A stretch of DNA of 6,917 nt from Lachnospiraceae bacterium (GCA_017477805.1 JAFUUM010000086.1:1-6917), one strand, 5' to 3'. Positions 1-5,688 are shown, numbered from the stretch's first letter. Translations and numbers: made by a program. The notes: generated by a model not told the origin, from the sequence alone.

Positions 1-1
1 C

Positions 2-157
2 AATCCACGTATATCAGAGTGGCCAATGCCGAGAACTGATACTCCGAGGCTCTTTCCGGATGCCTTCAGAAAACAATTAAAGAAAGTTTGTGGTGATTTC
101 CTGAATATCCGCTTGACAGGAGGTCATTACATATCAGCCACAGGATTTCTGATGTAG
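2..157 (+). CDS. C-terminal fragment of an unidentified protein (5' end outside window)
   Basis: An open frame enters from the left edge and runs 51 codons to a TAG at 155-157. The visible peptide has a basic stretch with FRKQLKKVCGDF and ends in LTGGHYISATGFLM. I do not recognise the family. Codon use is plausible for a real gene tail and no other frame stays open across the same stretch, but 51 codons is weak evidence. A palindrome with a T run follows 22 nt after the stop, as expected at the end of a transcription unit, and a long repeat region comes next. It could be the end of a chromosomal gene, of a transposase or of a decayed gene. The sequence left of the window would settle this. 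Confidence 0.35.
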   Translation, partial: NPRISEWPMPRTDTPRLFPDAFRKQLKKVCGDFLNIRLTGGHYISATGFLM

Positions 158-178
158 AAAGTGAGAAAACAGAAGCGA

Positions 179-224
179 TGTGCTTAAAGTGCCGGGGACA
201 GTATCCCTTAAGCACAAACTTTTT
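179..224 (+). terminator. Palindrome with T run: terminator-like or REP-like element
   Basis: TGTGCTTAA (179-187) is perfectly complementary to TTAAGCACA (208-216). Inside it, GGGA (195-198) can pair with TCCC (204-207) around the loop CAGTA, leaving a one-sided bulge at 188-194. Five T's follow at 220-224, three bases after the stem. It lies 22 nt past the stop of the left-edge reading frame, so a rho-independent terminator is reasonable. The short T run, its offset from the stem and the bulge make it imperfect. It could instead be a dispersed palindromic repeat. The right arm overlaps the degenerate first copy of the repeat array that follows. Confidence 0.4.
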
Positions 225-561
225 GGAACGTTTCGGTAGGAAGAACGAAAAAGTTGGCTAAGAACGCTGGCGGGGGAAGTCTTAGGCACAGAGAGGCCGG
301 AACGAGCCGGGGGAAACAGGGAGAAAGGCCGGGGAAGTGTGACTAGGAGAGCATGAGGGTGAAGCTTTAGGCACAGAGGGGCCGGAAAGAGCCTGAGGGA
401 GTCGGAGAAGGATCCGGAAAACTGTGGCTAGAAGTGTAAGGTGAAAAGGTCTTAGGCACAGAGAGGCCGGAAAGAGCCTGAGGGAGTCGGAGAAAGATCC
501 GGAAAACTGTGGCTAGAAGTGTATGGTGAAAAAGTCTTAGGCACAGAGGGGCTGGAACGAG
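207..561. repeat. 85-nt tandem repeat array, purine-rich, apparently non-coding
   Basis: The anchor AGGCACAGAG recurs at 284, 369, 454 and 539, exactly 85 nt apart each time. The units at 369-453 and 454-538 differ at only about four positions. The unit at 284-368 is more diverged, and the unit starting at 539 runs into an 11-nt repeat after about 23 nt. A degenerate, shorter copy (about 74 nt) can be traced from CTTAAGCACA at 207 to about 280; it shares GGCTA and a following GAAGT. Because 85 is not a multiple of three, each copy falls in a new reading frame, which argues against coding on either strand. The + strand is about 72% purine in the unit at 369-453 (hand count). Function is unknown. 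Confidence 0.85.
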
Positions 562-638
562 CTGGGAAAGAGCCGGGAAAGAGCCGGGAACGAGCCGGGA
601 AAGAGCAGGGAAAGAGCCGGAAAAGAGCCGGAAAAGAC
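552..638. repeat. 11-nt tandem repeat, about eight copies, consensus CCGGGAAAGAG
   Basis: Eight consecutive units run from 552 to 638: a 10-nt first copy, then 11-nt copies starting at 562, 573, 584, 595, 606, 617 and 628. They vary at a few positions (AAAGAG or AACGAG, CCGGG or CCGGA). The motif resembles the GGCCGGAAAGAGCC part of the 85-nt unit, so this looks like local expansion of an internal piece of the last 85-nt copy. Hand count of 541-640 gives about 78% purines on the + strand. The rest of the region, to about 710, stays purine-rich without a clear repeat, and I see no gene in it. Confidence 0.85.
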
Positions 639-719
639 CCAAAGCCGGCAGGGAAAAAGGAAGAATTCTAGGAAAGAACAGGAAAACGGAGACAAAAGGG
701 AAACAATAATCGACCCGCC

Positions 720-748
720 TTGCGAATGAGTTTTATAAACGGTAAAAT
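720..748 (+). promoter_or_regulatory. Candidate sigma-A promoter for the sugar operon
   Basis: TTGCGA at 720-725 and TAAAAT at 743-748 are separated by exactly 17 nt, and each differs from consensus at one or two positions. A start of transcription near 755 would give a leader of about 120 nt before the ATG at 875, containing the 21-nt repeats. This is the best promoter match I see between the repeat array and the first gene, and it is correctly placed and oriented. No operator is recognisable. If this promoter is used, the micro-ORF starting at 726 or 747 would not be in the transcript. Confidence 0.55.
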
Positions 749-869
749 GACAGTGTTACACTTGGAGCATGAACAAGTAAATGACGCGCATGAACAAGTA
801 AATGACGCGCATGAGCAAGTGAATGACAAGCGCAACAAGTTAAAGATAAAAGTAAATGATATGGAGTGA
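726..869 (+). CDS. Possible micro-ORF encoding heptad repeats (HEQVNDA)
   Basis: A 47-codon frame starts at ATG 726 (alternative ATG 747) and ends at TGA 867-869, six bases before the aminotransferase ATG. It reads HEQVNDA twice, then HEQVND, then a lysine-rich tail ending VNDME. The repeat is 21 nt, so the frame is kept through each copy. In the third copy two of the base changes are synonymous (GAA to GAG, GTA to GTG), while Ala becomes Lys. Heptads of this polar kind could form a short coiled coil. Against it: no clear ribosome binding site precedes either ATG, and the candidate promoter lies inside the frame. No known family is recognised. It may be leader DNA that merely happens to be open. 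Confidence 0.25.
   Translation: MSFINGKMTVLHLEHEQVNDAHEQVNDAHEQVNDKRNKLKIKVNDME
768..860 (+). repeat. 21-nt tandem repeat in the operon leader
   Basis: Units start at 768, 789 and 810. The first two are identical over 21 nt; the third differs at a handful of positions. A fourth, degenerate unit at 831-851 keeps the core CAACAAGT, and a partial copy, GTAAATGAT, lies at 852-860. The units abut directly with no spacers, so this is not a CRISPR array. The array sits between the candidate promoter and the ribosome binding site of the first operon gene. It could act as direct repeats bound by a regulator, as an RNA leader element, or as the coding repeat of the micro-ORF. Confidence 0.8.
863..866 (+). 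promoter_or_regulatory. Ribosome binding site that decides the aminotransferase start
   Basis: GGAG at 863-866 lies eight bases ahead of ATG 875. The in-frame GTG at 866 overlaps this motif and has no site of its own, so ATG 875 is the better start. Confidence 0.7.
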
Positions 870-874
870 TAAAA

Positions 875-1969
875 ATGATCCCTGTAAATGAACTGATCAG
901 AGGCTATAACCTGTATAAAGATGAGTATGAAGCAAAGGCCATCGAGGTGCTGCGGAGCGGATGGTACATCCTTGGAAAAGAAGTGGAATCCTTTGAAAAG
1001 GAATTCGCTGAGGCACTTGGTGGCGACTGCTATTGTGCCGGTGTTGATAACGGACTCAATGCCATCAGACTGGGACTGGAAGCAGCCGGTATCAAAGAGG
1101 GCGATGAGATCATCGTTCAGACCAACGGCTATATCGCAACCATGCTGGGTATCATCCAGGCAGGGGGAAAGCCTGTATTTGTTGAGCCGGATGAGTACTA
1201 TCAGCTGGATGCGGACCGGATCGAAGCAGCCATCACACCCAAGACCAAAGGTGTGTGCCTGACTCATCTGTACGGCATGGCAACGCGGATGGATAAGGTA
1301 CTTGAGATCTGCAAGAAAAACAATCTGATGCTCTTTGAAGACTGTGCCCAGTCTCATTTTGCATCTTATAACGGAACCAATTCCGGTCTCTTCGGAGATG
1401 TTGGATTCTTCAGTTTCTATCCCACCAAGAACCTGGGGGGCTATGGTGACGGCGGCGGTGTTGTTTCCAGAAACAAGGCCATTATCGACAAAGTGAAAGT
1501 TCTGAGAAACTACGGAAGTGATGTGAGATATCACAACATCGAGATCGGCGTCAATTCCAGACTGGATGAGATGCAGGCAGGTTTCCTTCGGATCAAGCTC
1601 AGCCATATGCCGGAGCTCATCGCCAACAGAAATCATATCGCTGACAGATATATAAAGGGCATTACCAACAGCAAGGTGGAACTGCCGAAGATCGCACCCG
1701 GTTGTAATCATATCTGGTATCAGTTCATCGTTCGCGTGGATGATCAGGCGGGCTTCCGTCAGTTCCTTTCCGAGAATGATGTTGCAACGGACATCTCCTG
1801 GAAGGTACCTCCTTATCTGCAGCCCTGCATGATGGAGAAATACGGCTACAAACGCGGCATGTTCCCCATCACGGAGAAAATCTGCGATTCCATCGTGACA
1901 CTGCCCATGATGGATGTTATGAGCGAAGAAGAGATCGACAAAGTCATCGATGTGATCAACAGATATTAA
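875..1969 (+). CDS. DegT/DnrJ/EryC1/StrS-family sugar aminotransferase (FdtB/QdtB/EvaB-like)
   Basis: A PLP-dependent enzyme, 364 aa from ATG 875, a normal length for nucleotide-sugar aminotransferases of fold type I. Such enzymes usually move an amino group from glutamate to a keto sugar carried on dTDP. The N-terminus IPVNELIRGY and the SGWYILGKEVESFEKEFA stretch (28-45) are typical of the family. ED-CAQS (155-160) supplies the Asp (156) that holds the pyridine nitrogen. SFYPTKNLGG (180-189) carries the Schiff-base lysine, K185. RNYGSDVRYH and NSRLDEMQAGFLRIKL (227-242) are family signatures. Overall it most resembles enzymes that aminate C3 (FdtB, QdtB, and EvaB in 2,3,6-trideoxy pathways). 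The next gene starts 12 nt downstream, and a ketoisomerase-like cupin and a 2,3-dehydratase follow, which supports C3 amination of a 6-deoxy or 2,6-dideoxy keto sugar. Exact substrate is inferred, not shown. Confidence 0.93.
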   Translation: MIPVNELIRGYNLYKDEYEAKAIEVLRSGWYILGKEVESFEKEFAEALGGDCYCAGVDNGLNAIRLGLEAAGIKEGDEIIVQTNGYIATMLGIIQAGGKPVFVEPDEYYQLDADRIEAAITPKTKGVCLTHLYGMATRMDKVLEICKKNNLMLFEDCAQSHFASYNGTNSGLFGDVGFFSFYPTKNLGGYGDGGGVVSRNKAIIDKVKVLRNYGSDVRYHNIEIGVNSRLDEMQAGFLRIKLSHMPELIANRNHIADRYIKGITNSKVELPKIAPGCNHIWYQFIVRVDDQAGFRQFLSENDVATDISWKVPPYLQPCMMEKYGYKRGMFPITEKICDSIVTLPMMDVMSEEEIDKVIDVINRY

Positions 1970-1981
1970 GGAGAAGCAAGT

Positions 1982-2386
1982 ATGGAAGGGTGTAAGATCG
2001 TTGATATCCTTGGAGTTACCGAACCCGATGGAACTTTATATGTGACTGAGGTTGGCAATAAAGTTCCCTTCGATATCAAAAGAGTATTTTGGGTGAAAGA
2101 TGTGGCGGAAGGCGCCACCCGCGGAGATCATGCTACCAAAAAGACAAAACTGATCCTGATCCCCGTGGCAGGCAGCTGTGAAGTTGTTGTGGACAACGGA
2201 AAAGAGCAGGAAGTGTTCCTGATGGATTCTCCGAAAAAGGGCCTGTACATTGATGAGATGATCTGGCGTCAGATGCGGAAGTTCTCCAAAGACTGCGTTA
2301 TGATGGCTCTTTGCGACAGACCTTTCGAGCCCGGAAATGAAACCTATGATGATTATGAGGAGTACAAAAAGGCTCTGAATGAATAG
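1982..2386 (+). CDS. FdtA/QdtA-like cupin (WxcM-like sugar 3,4-ketoisomerase family) with altered active site
   Basis: A 134-aa single-domain cupin; AAGGAG at 1968-1973 precedes the ATG by eight bases. Characterised relatives (FdtA, QdtA) convert dTDP-4-keto-6-deoxyglucose to the 3-keto sugar, which a neighbouring aminotransferase then aminates. The family layout is clear: PFDIKRVFWVKDV (29-41), RGDHATKK (47-54), LILIPVAGSCEVVVDNG (57-73), LDSP-like MDSPKKGLYI (81-90), IWRQM (94-98) and KDCVMMAL (103-110). Family members normally read RGxHAHKK; here His50 is kept but the second His is Thr52. The family VWHEM-type motif is IWRQM, with Arg96 for His, and the early R/Y position that helps set product stereochemistry appears to be Asp16. 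It may therefore catalyse an altered reaction or have lost activity. The last eight bases overlap the next gene, suggesting coupled translation. Confidence 0.85.
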   Translation: MEGCKIVDILGVTEPDGTLYVTEVGNKVPFDIKRVFWVKDVAEGATRGDHATKKTKLILIPVAGSCEVVVDNGKEQEVFLMDSPKKGLYIDEMIWRQMRKFSKDCVMMALCDRPFEPGNETYDDYEEYKKALNE

Positions 2387-2930
2387 ACCGGAAACAGACG
2401 ACAAAAACGAATATTCCAAGCATACCCTGCCGGAGATCATGGAATGGATCGAAGGAGTCAAAAGCACCACCAACGTGCATTTGGAAAAGATCGATCTGAA
2501 GGACTGTACACCCTGGTATTACGATGAGAACCTGGGGGAGCTGCGAAACCCCGCCGGTTCTTTCTTCCAGGTCAAAGGTGCGGCCATGACCACGGAAAAG
2601 GGCACCATGTATCAGCCCATCATCATCCAGGATGAGATCGGTTTTCTTGGGATCATTGCCTGCAAGATCGGCGGCGTCTGGCACTATCTGATGCAGGCCA
2701 AGATCGAGCCGGGAAACGTGAACGTGGTACAGGTTTCTCCGACGATCCAGGCAACGAAATCCAATTTCGAAGCAAAGCACGGCGGAAGGATCCCGGATTA
2801 CTTGTCCTACTTCCTGAACATGAAGCCGGAGTCTATCCTTGTGGATCAGATCCAGTCCGAGCAGTCTTCACGCTTCCTGGTTAATAGAAACCGAAATTTC
2901 ATCATCATCAGTGAGGAAGAACTGGAATAA
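2379..2930 (+). CDS. NDP-hexose 2,3-dehydratase, N-terminal half (gene split by in-frame TAA)
   Basis: 183 aa forming the first of the two homologous domains of NDP-hexose 2,3-dehydratases (EvaA, TylX3, SpnO, OleV type), normally one chain of about 430-490 aa. The enzyme eliminates the C2 hydroxyl of dTDP-4-keto-6-deoxyglucose, leading to a 3,4-diketo-2,6-dideoxy sugar. Visible signatures are WYYDENLGELRNPAGSFFQ (46-64), QPIIIQDEIGFLGII (79-93), LMQAKIEPGNVN (104-115), QVSPTIQATKSN (118-129), HGG (134-136) and VDQIQSEQSSRFL (155-167). All look intact. The ATG overlaps the cupin gene by eight bases, with AAGG six bases upstream. Translation stops at TAA 2928-2930, exactly in the linker between domains. 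Reading through it in the same frame continues KKNFRWLTLAQIK, which is the family's normal linker, into the second half. So this is either a split enzyme or a fresh nonsense mutation. Confidence 0.88.
   Translation: MNRPETDDKNEYSKHTLPEIMEWIEGVKSTTNVHLEKIDLKDCTPWYYDENLGELRNPAGSFFQVKGAAMTTEKGTMYQPIIIQDEIGFLGIIACKIGGVWHYLMQAKIEPGNVNVVQVSPTIQATKSNFEAKHGGRIPDYLSYFLNMKPESILVDQIQSEQSSRFLVNRNRNFIIISEEELE
2928..2930 (+). other. In-frame TAA interrupting the 2,3-dehydratase
   Basis: The codons run GAA GAA CTG GAA TAA AAG AAA AAC TTC CGG TGG. One base change (for example GAA or AAA to TAA) explains the stop. The 13 codons between it and ATG 2970 still encode a family-like linker, FRWLTLAQIK, so there has been no frameshift or visible decay. 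TAA is not a selenocysteine or pyrrolysine codon. Confidence 0.85.
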
Positions 2931-2969
2931 AAGAAAAACTTCCGGTGGCTTACCCTTGCCCAGATCAAG

Positions 2970-3728
2970 ATGCTGATGCATTATGACAATCTTGTCAACA
3001 TGGACACGAGGACAGTCATTTCCTGTATTCCCTTTGTGCTTTTGGAGGATGAAAAGGATCTGCCTTTTGCACAGAACCTGGTGTATAAGAGCTCGGTGAC
3101 AGAGCTGAACAGACAGACCATCATCCGGCTCTATCACGTGATGAACGATCACAAGATGTTCAAACGGAACCAGGTCCGTCTGATGCCGCTGACAGAATTA
3201 AAGGGATGGGATATCAAAGACAACGGTATCTTCCCGCAGAACGAATTCCCCTTTGAAGTGATCTACTGTAACGTCCTCATCGAGGGCCGTGAGGTCACCG
3301 GCTGGAATCAGCCCCTGATCGCATCCAGAGGGATCGGCACCATCGGACTGATCTGCTGCAATTACGACGGGATGATGAAATTTCTGGTAAAGCCCAGAGC
3401 CGAGATCGGATGCAGGGACTTTATCGAGATCGGTCCTACGATCCAGCAGGATCACGTTGGAAAAGAAGAGGATGAGATCACAAAACTCTTCTGGAAAAAG
3501 CTGGAAAAAAACGAGGGTGTTCTTGTGGATACGCTCCTTTCGGAAGAGGGCGGCCGTTTTTACCAGGAACAGAATCGAAATGTGATCATCGAGATCTCAA
3601 AGGATGAGATCGACACGCTCCCCAAAGGTTATGTGTGGAGCGACTACGGCACGCTGAATATCATGATGCAGATCAATAACGTTCTGAATATTCAGCTTCG
3701 AAATATGCTATCTTTTCTGGAGATCTGA
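2970..3728 (+). CDS. NDP-hexose 2,3-dehydratase, C-terminal half (after in-frame stop)
   Basis: 252 aa if translation restarts at ATG 2970 (ATG 2976 is also possible), in the same frame as the N-terminal half. It carries the second homologous domain: DNLVNMDTRTVISCIPF (6-22), VTGWNQPLI (109-117), IGTIGLICC (122-130), KPRAEIGCRDFIEIGPTIQ (141-159), LLSEEGGRFYQEQNRN (189-204) and the usual family ending PKGYVWSDYGTLNIMMQINN-LNIQLR. Its SEEGGRFYQEQNRNVII echoes SEQSSRFLVNRNRNFII of the first half, so the ancestral duplication is visible. I see no Shine-Dalgarno sequence at a working distance from ATG 2970 or 2976; the nearest GG-rich run, GGTGG at 2944-2948, is over 20 bases away. Restart is therefore uncertain. 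Both halves show conserved signatures, so loss, if any, is recent. Read together, 2379-3728 spans 449 codons plus the final TGA, the usual family length. Confidence 0.85.
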   Translation: MLMHYDNLVNMDTRTVISCIPFVLLEDEKDLPFAQNLVYKSSVTELNRQTIIRLYHVMNDHKMFKRNQVRLMPLTELKGWDIKDNGIFPQNEFPFEVIYCNVLIEGREVTGWNQPLIASRGIGTIGLICCNYDGMMKFLVKPRAEIGCRDFIEIGPTIQQDHVGKEEDEITKLFWKKLEKNEGVLVDTLLSEEGGRFYQEQNRNVIIEISKDEIDTLPKGYVWSDYGTLNIMMQINNVLNIQLRNMLSFLEI

Positions 3729-3733
3729 TAAAC

Positions 3734-4747
3734 ATGATTAGAATTGGAGTTCTCGGAACCGCAAATATCGCACTCAGACGGATGATCCCCGCGATCCTGA
3801 AGCGGGATGAATTTGAGTACATCGGAGTTGCCGTATCTTCCCCCAATGAGTGGACGGAAGAAGTTGCGGATCCCGAGGCGTTTAAGGCTGCCAAGATCAA
3901 AAAGGCAGAGAGTTTCCGGGAAGCTTTCGGAGGCAAGATCTACGAAGGCTATGAGGAACTTTTGAAAGATGAGACCGTGGATGCGGTCTATATCCCGCTG
4001 CCTCCTTCCATGCATGAATACTGGAGCAAGAAGGCACTTTCCTACAACAAGCATGTCCTTTCGGAAAAGCCCTTTACACTGACGGAAGAAGCCACCAAAG
4101 AAGTGACTACGCTGGCAGAAGAAAAAGGACTGGCCTGCTTTGAAAACTATGGTTTTGTACTTCATCCCCAGTTTTTGGAGATGAAGCACCTTTTGGATGC
4201 AGGCGAACTGGGTGAATTCAGACTGATGCGTGCCGCGTTTACCTTCCCTTTCCGGGATGCTTCCGATTTCCGTTACAAAAAGGAATATGGCGGTGGTGCT
4301 GCCCTGGATTGCGGCGGTTATGTTGTAAAGGCTGCGGAAGAGATTTTGGGAGAGGATATCGAACTCGTCGACGCCATTCTCCATAAGACCGAAGGATATG
4401 ATGTGGATATTTACGGTGATGCCATCTTCCGAAATCCCAAAGGACAGACGGCGCAGCTTTCTTTTGGTATGGACAATGTCTATCGCTGCCAGCTGGAGAT
4501 CATGGGATCCACCGGCTCCGTGCTTTCCGACAGAACCTATACGGCCCCGGATTCCTTTGCGGTAGAGCTTTCGGTAAACAAAAACGGAACGAATGAAAAG
4601 ATCACGTTGGAACCCTTTGACCAGTTTGGCGCAGTTCTCGGCGTTTTTGCAGATCTGATCGCCAATAGGGAAAAACGGGAGACCGTGAAAGAAAAACTCA
4701 TCCGGCATGCATATCTTGTGGATGAAGTGATGCGGAGAATTTCATGA
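3734..4747 (+). CDS. Gfo/Idh/MocA-family oxidoreductase, probable NDP-sugar 3-ketoreductase
   Basis: A 337-aa NAD(P)-dependent oxidoreductase of normal family length. GGAG at 3719-3722 precedes the ATG by 11 bases and lies inside the end of the dehydratase frame. The N-terminal Rossmann domain begins IGVLGTANIA (4-13), with the G-x-G-x-x-N nucleotide-binding turn. VDAVYIPLPPSMH (82-94) and LSEKPFTLTEEA (109-120) are family hallmarks; Lys112 of EKP is the usual catalytic lysine. The C-terminal domain has EYGGGAALDCGGYVV (184-198), where Asp192 and Tyr196 line the substrate site in relatives. In dideoxysugar pathways a Gfo/Idh enzyme (TylC1, SpnN, KijD10 type) acts straight after the 2,3-dehydratase and reduces the C3 keto group; its place directly behind the dehydratase supports the same role. 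If the aminotransferase uses C3, this enzyme might instead reduce C4. The stop overlaps the next start as ATGA. Confidence 0.88.
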   Translation: MIRIGVLGTANIALRRMIPAILKRDEFEYIGVAVSSPNEWTEEVADPEAFKAAKIKKAESFREAFGGKIYEGYEELLKDETVDAVYIPLPPSMHEYWSKKALSYNKHVLSEKPFTLTEEATKEVTTLAEEKGLACFENYGFVLHPQFLEMKHLLDAGELGEFRLMRAAFTFPFRDASDFRYKKEYGGGAALDCGGYVVKAAEEILGEDIELVDAILHKTEGYDVDIYGDAIFRNPKGQTAQLSFGMDNVYRCQLEIMGSTGSVLSDRTYTAPDSFAVELSVNKNGTNEKITLEPFDQFGAVLGVFADLIANREKRETVKEKLIRHAYLVDEVMRRIS

Positions 4748-5673
4748 CAAAACAGATCGGCGTGATCGCTGACATACATAGCAATTACACTGCCTTTCGG
4801 ACGGCGGTGGAGTATATGGAACAAAGAGGGATCACCGAGTATTTTCTGCTCGGTGATTTTGTGACTGATACAACTGACACTGCAGAGACCATGCAGTACA
4901 TCAGGGAACTCATGGATCGATATGAGGTAAGACTCCTTCGCGGAAACCGGGAGGACTATATCATTCAGCAGCGAAAGGCTTTGCGGGGAGAGGTGGAAGC
5001 ATCTGAGTGGATCTATAATTCCGCCAGCGGAAACCTGAAGTACGCCTATGACCTTTTGACGGATGAGGATATCGATCTTTTTGAAAGTCTTCCCATCACC
5101 TTTACCTACGAGTGCGAAGGCTATCCTTCCATTGTTTGCTGCCACGGCTCACCGGAGAGCGATCGGGAGCTATTGTACGTCGGTGGGAAAAACACGAGGG
5201 ACTGGCTTCAAAAGATCGAGGCAGACTATTTGATCGCTGCCCACACCCACTATCAGGGGGAGTGGCAATGCGAGGGAAAGAAGTATTTCAACACCGGAGC
5301 ATGCGGCATTGCCATCGCCACTCCCGGAAAGGCACAGTGCCTGATCCTCCACGGAAGGGACGGATCGGAACCGGAAGGGGCAGGCTGGGATGCGGAGTTT
5401 TTGCAGCTTCCCTATGATGTGGACTATGTGGTGAATGCCCTTTATGAAAAGGGACTGATGGAGAAGGGAAAGTGGTTTATCTCCAATAATATCTTCACCC
5501 TGCGGACGGGAGCGGATTACACTCCCGAGCTTGTAAACACCGCCATGGAATTGCAGGAGAAGGATACGGGAAAACCGGTGGTCTGGCCCTACATCGAAGA
5601 AGAATACTTTGCACAGTCGGCGAAGATCCTTGGGATCCCGGAATATCGGGACAAGGAAAGTAACCACATTTAA
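4744..5673 (+). CDS. Calcineurin-like metallophosphoesterase
   Basis: A 309-aa cytoplasmic-type protein with no signal peptide or membrane segment. The metal-binding motifs of the calcineurin-like phosphoesterase fold appear in order: ADIHSN (9-14, ligands Asp10 and His12), LLGDFVTD (35-42, Asp38), RGNRED (66-71, Asn68, with Arg where many members have His), CCHGSP (132-137, His134), AAHTHY (165-170, His167 and His169) and NTGACG (183-188). The core ends near residue 195; the rest, about 110 residues, is a C-terminal extension I do not recognise. The family hydrolyses phosphomono- or diesters, and the substrate cannot be read from the sequence. The ATGA overlap with the oxidoreductase suggests coupled translation. 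A role on a phosphorylated sugar or nucleotide in this pathway is possible but is only inferred. Confidence 0.88.
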   Translation: MTKQIGVIADIHSNYTAFRTAVEYMEQRGITEYFLLGDFVTDTTDTAETMQYIRELMDRYEVRLLRGNREDYIIQQRKALRGEVEASEWIYNSASGNLKYAYDLLTDEDIDLFESLPITFTYECEGYPSIVCCHGSPESDRELLYVGGKNTRDWLQKIEADYLIAAHTHYQGEWQCEGKKYFNTGACGIAIATPGKAQCLILHGRDGSEPEGAGWDAEFLQLPYDVDYVVNALYEKGLMEKGKWFISNNIFTLRTGADYTPELVNTAMELQEKDTGKPVVWPYIEEEYFAQSAKILGIPEYRDKESNHI

Positions 5674-5683
5674 GAACAAAACA

Positions 5684-5688
5684 GGAGG
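5684..5688 (+). promoter_or_regulatory. Ribosome binding site that decides the aldehyde dehydrogenase start
   Basis: AGGAGG ends at 5688, directly against the in-frame ATG 5689 and six bases ahead of ATG 5695. Only ATG 5695 has working spacing. Confidence 0.75.

Noticed and set aside
113..141. TTGACA at 113-118 as a promoter -35 box
   Set aside because: No TATAAT-like sequence lies 16-18 nt downstream, and it falls inside the left-edge reading frame.
83..222. Perfect 10-nt inverted match AAAGTTTGTG (83-92) and CACAAACTTT (213-222)
   Set aside because: The arms are 120 nt apart, AT-rich and without duplicated flanks; chance cannot be excluded and nothing else supports an element boundary.
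367..642. A 91-codon - strand frame rich in Pro, Ser and Leu
   Set aside because: It reads successive 85-nt copies in different frames, so similar DNA gives unrelated peptides; this is what non-coding repeats produce.
207..860. CRISPR array
   Set aside because: Both the 85-nt and 21-nt repeats abut without unique spacers, and there are no cas genes.
866..874. GTG 866 as the aminotransferase start
   Set aside because: It overlaps the GGAG motif that serves ATG 875 and has no site of its own; the family N-terminus starts naturally at MIPVNEL.
668..1711. A 347-codon frame on the - strand
   Set aside because: It lies antisense to the aminotransferase, whose conserved motifs are unmistakable, and its peptide shows no family features; the cysteine-rich repeats are just the 21-nt array read backwards.
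2928..2930. Genetic-code recoding at the dehydratase stop
   Set aside because: It is TAA, not the UGA or UAG used for selenocysteine or pyrrolysine, and the other genes in the operon end normally at TAA, TAG and TGA.
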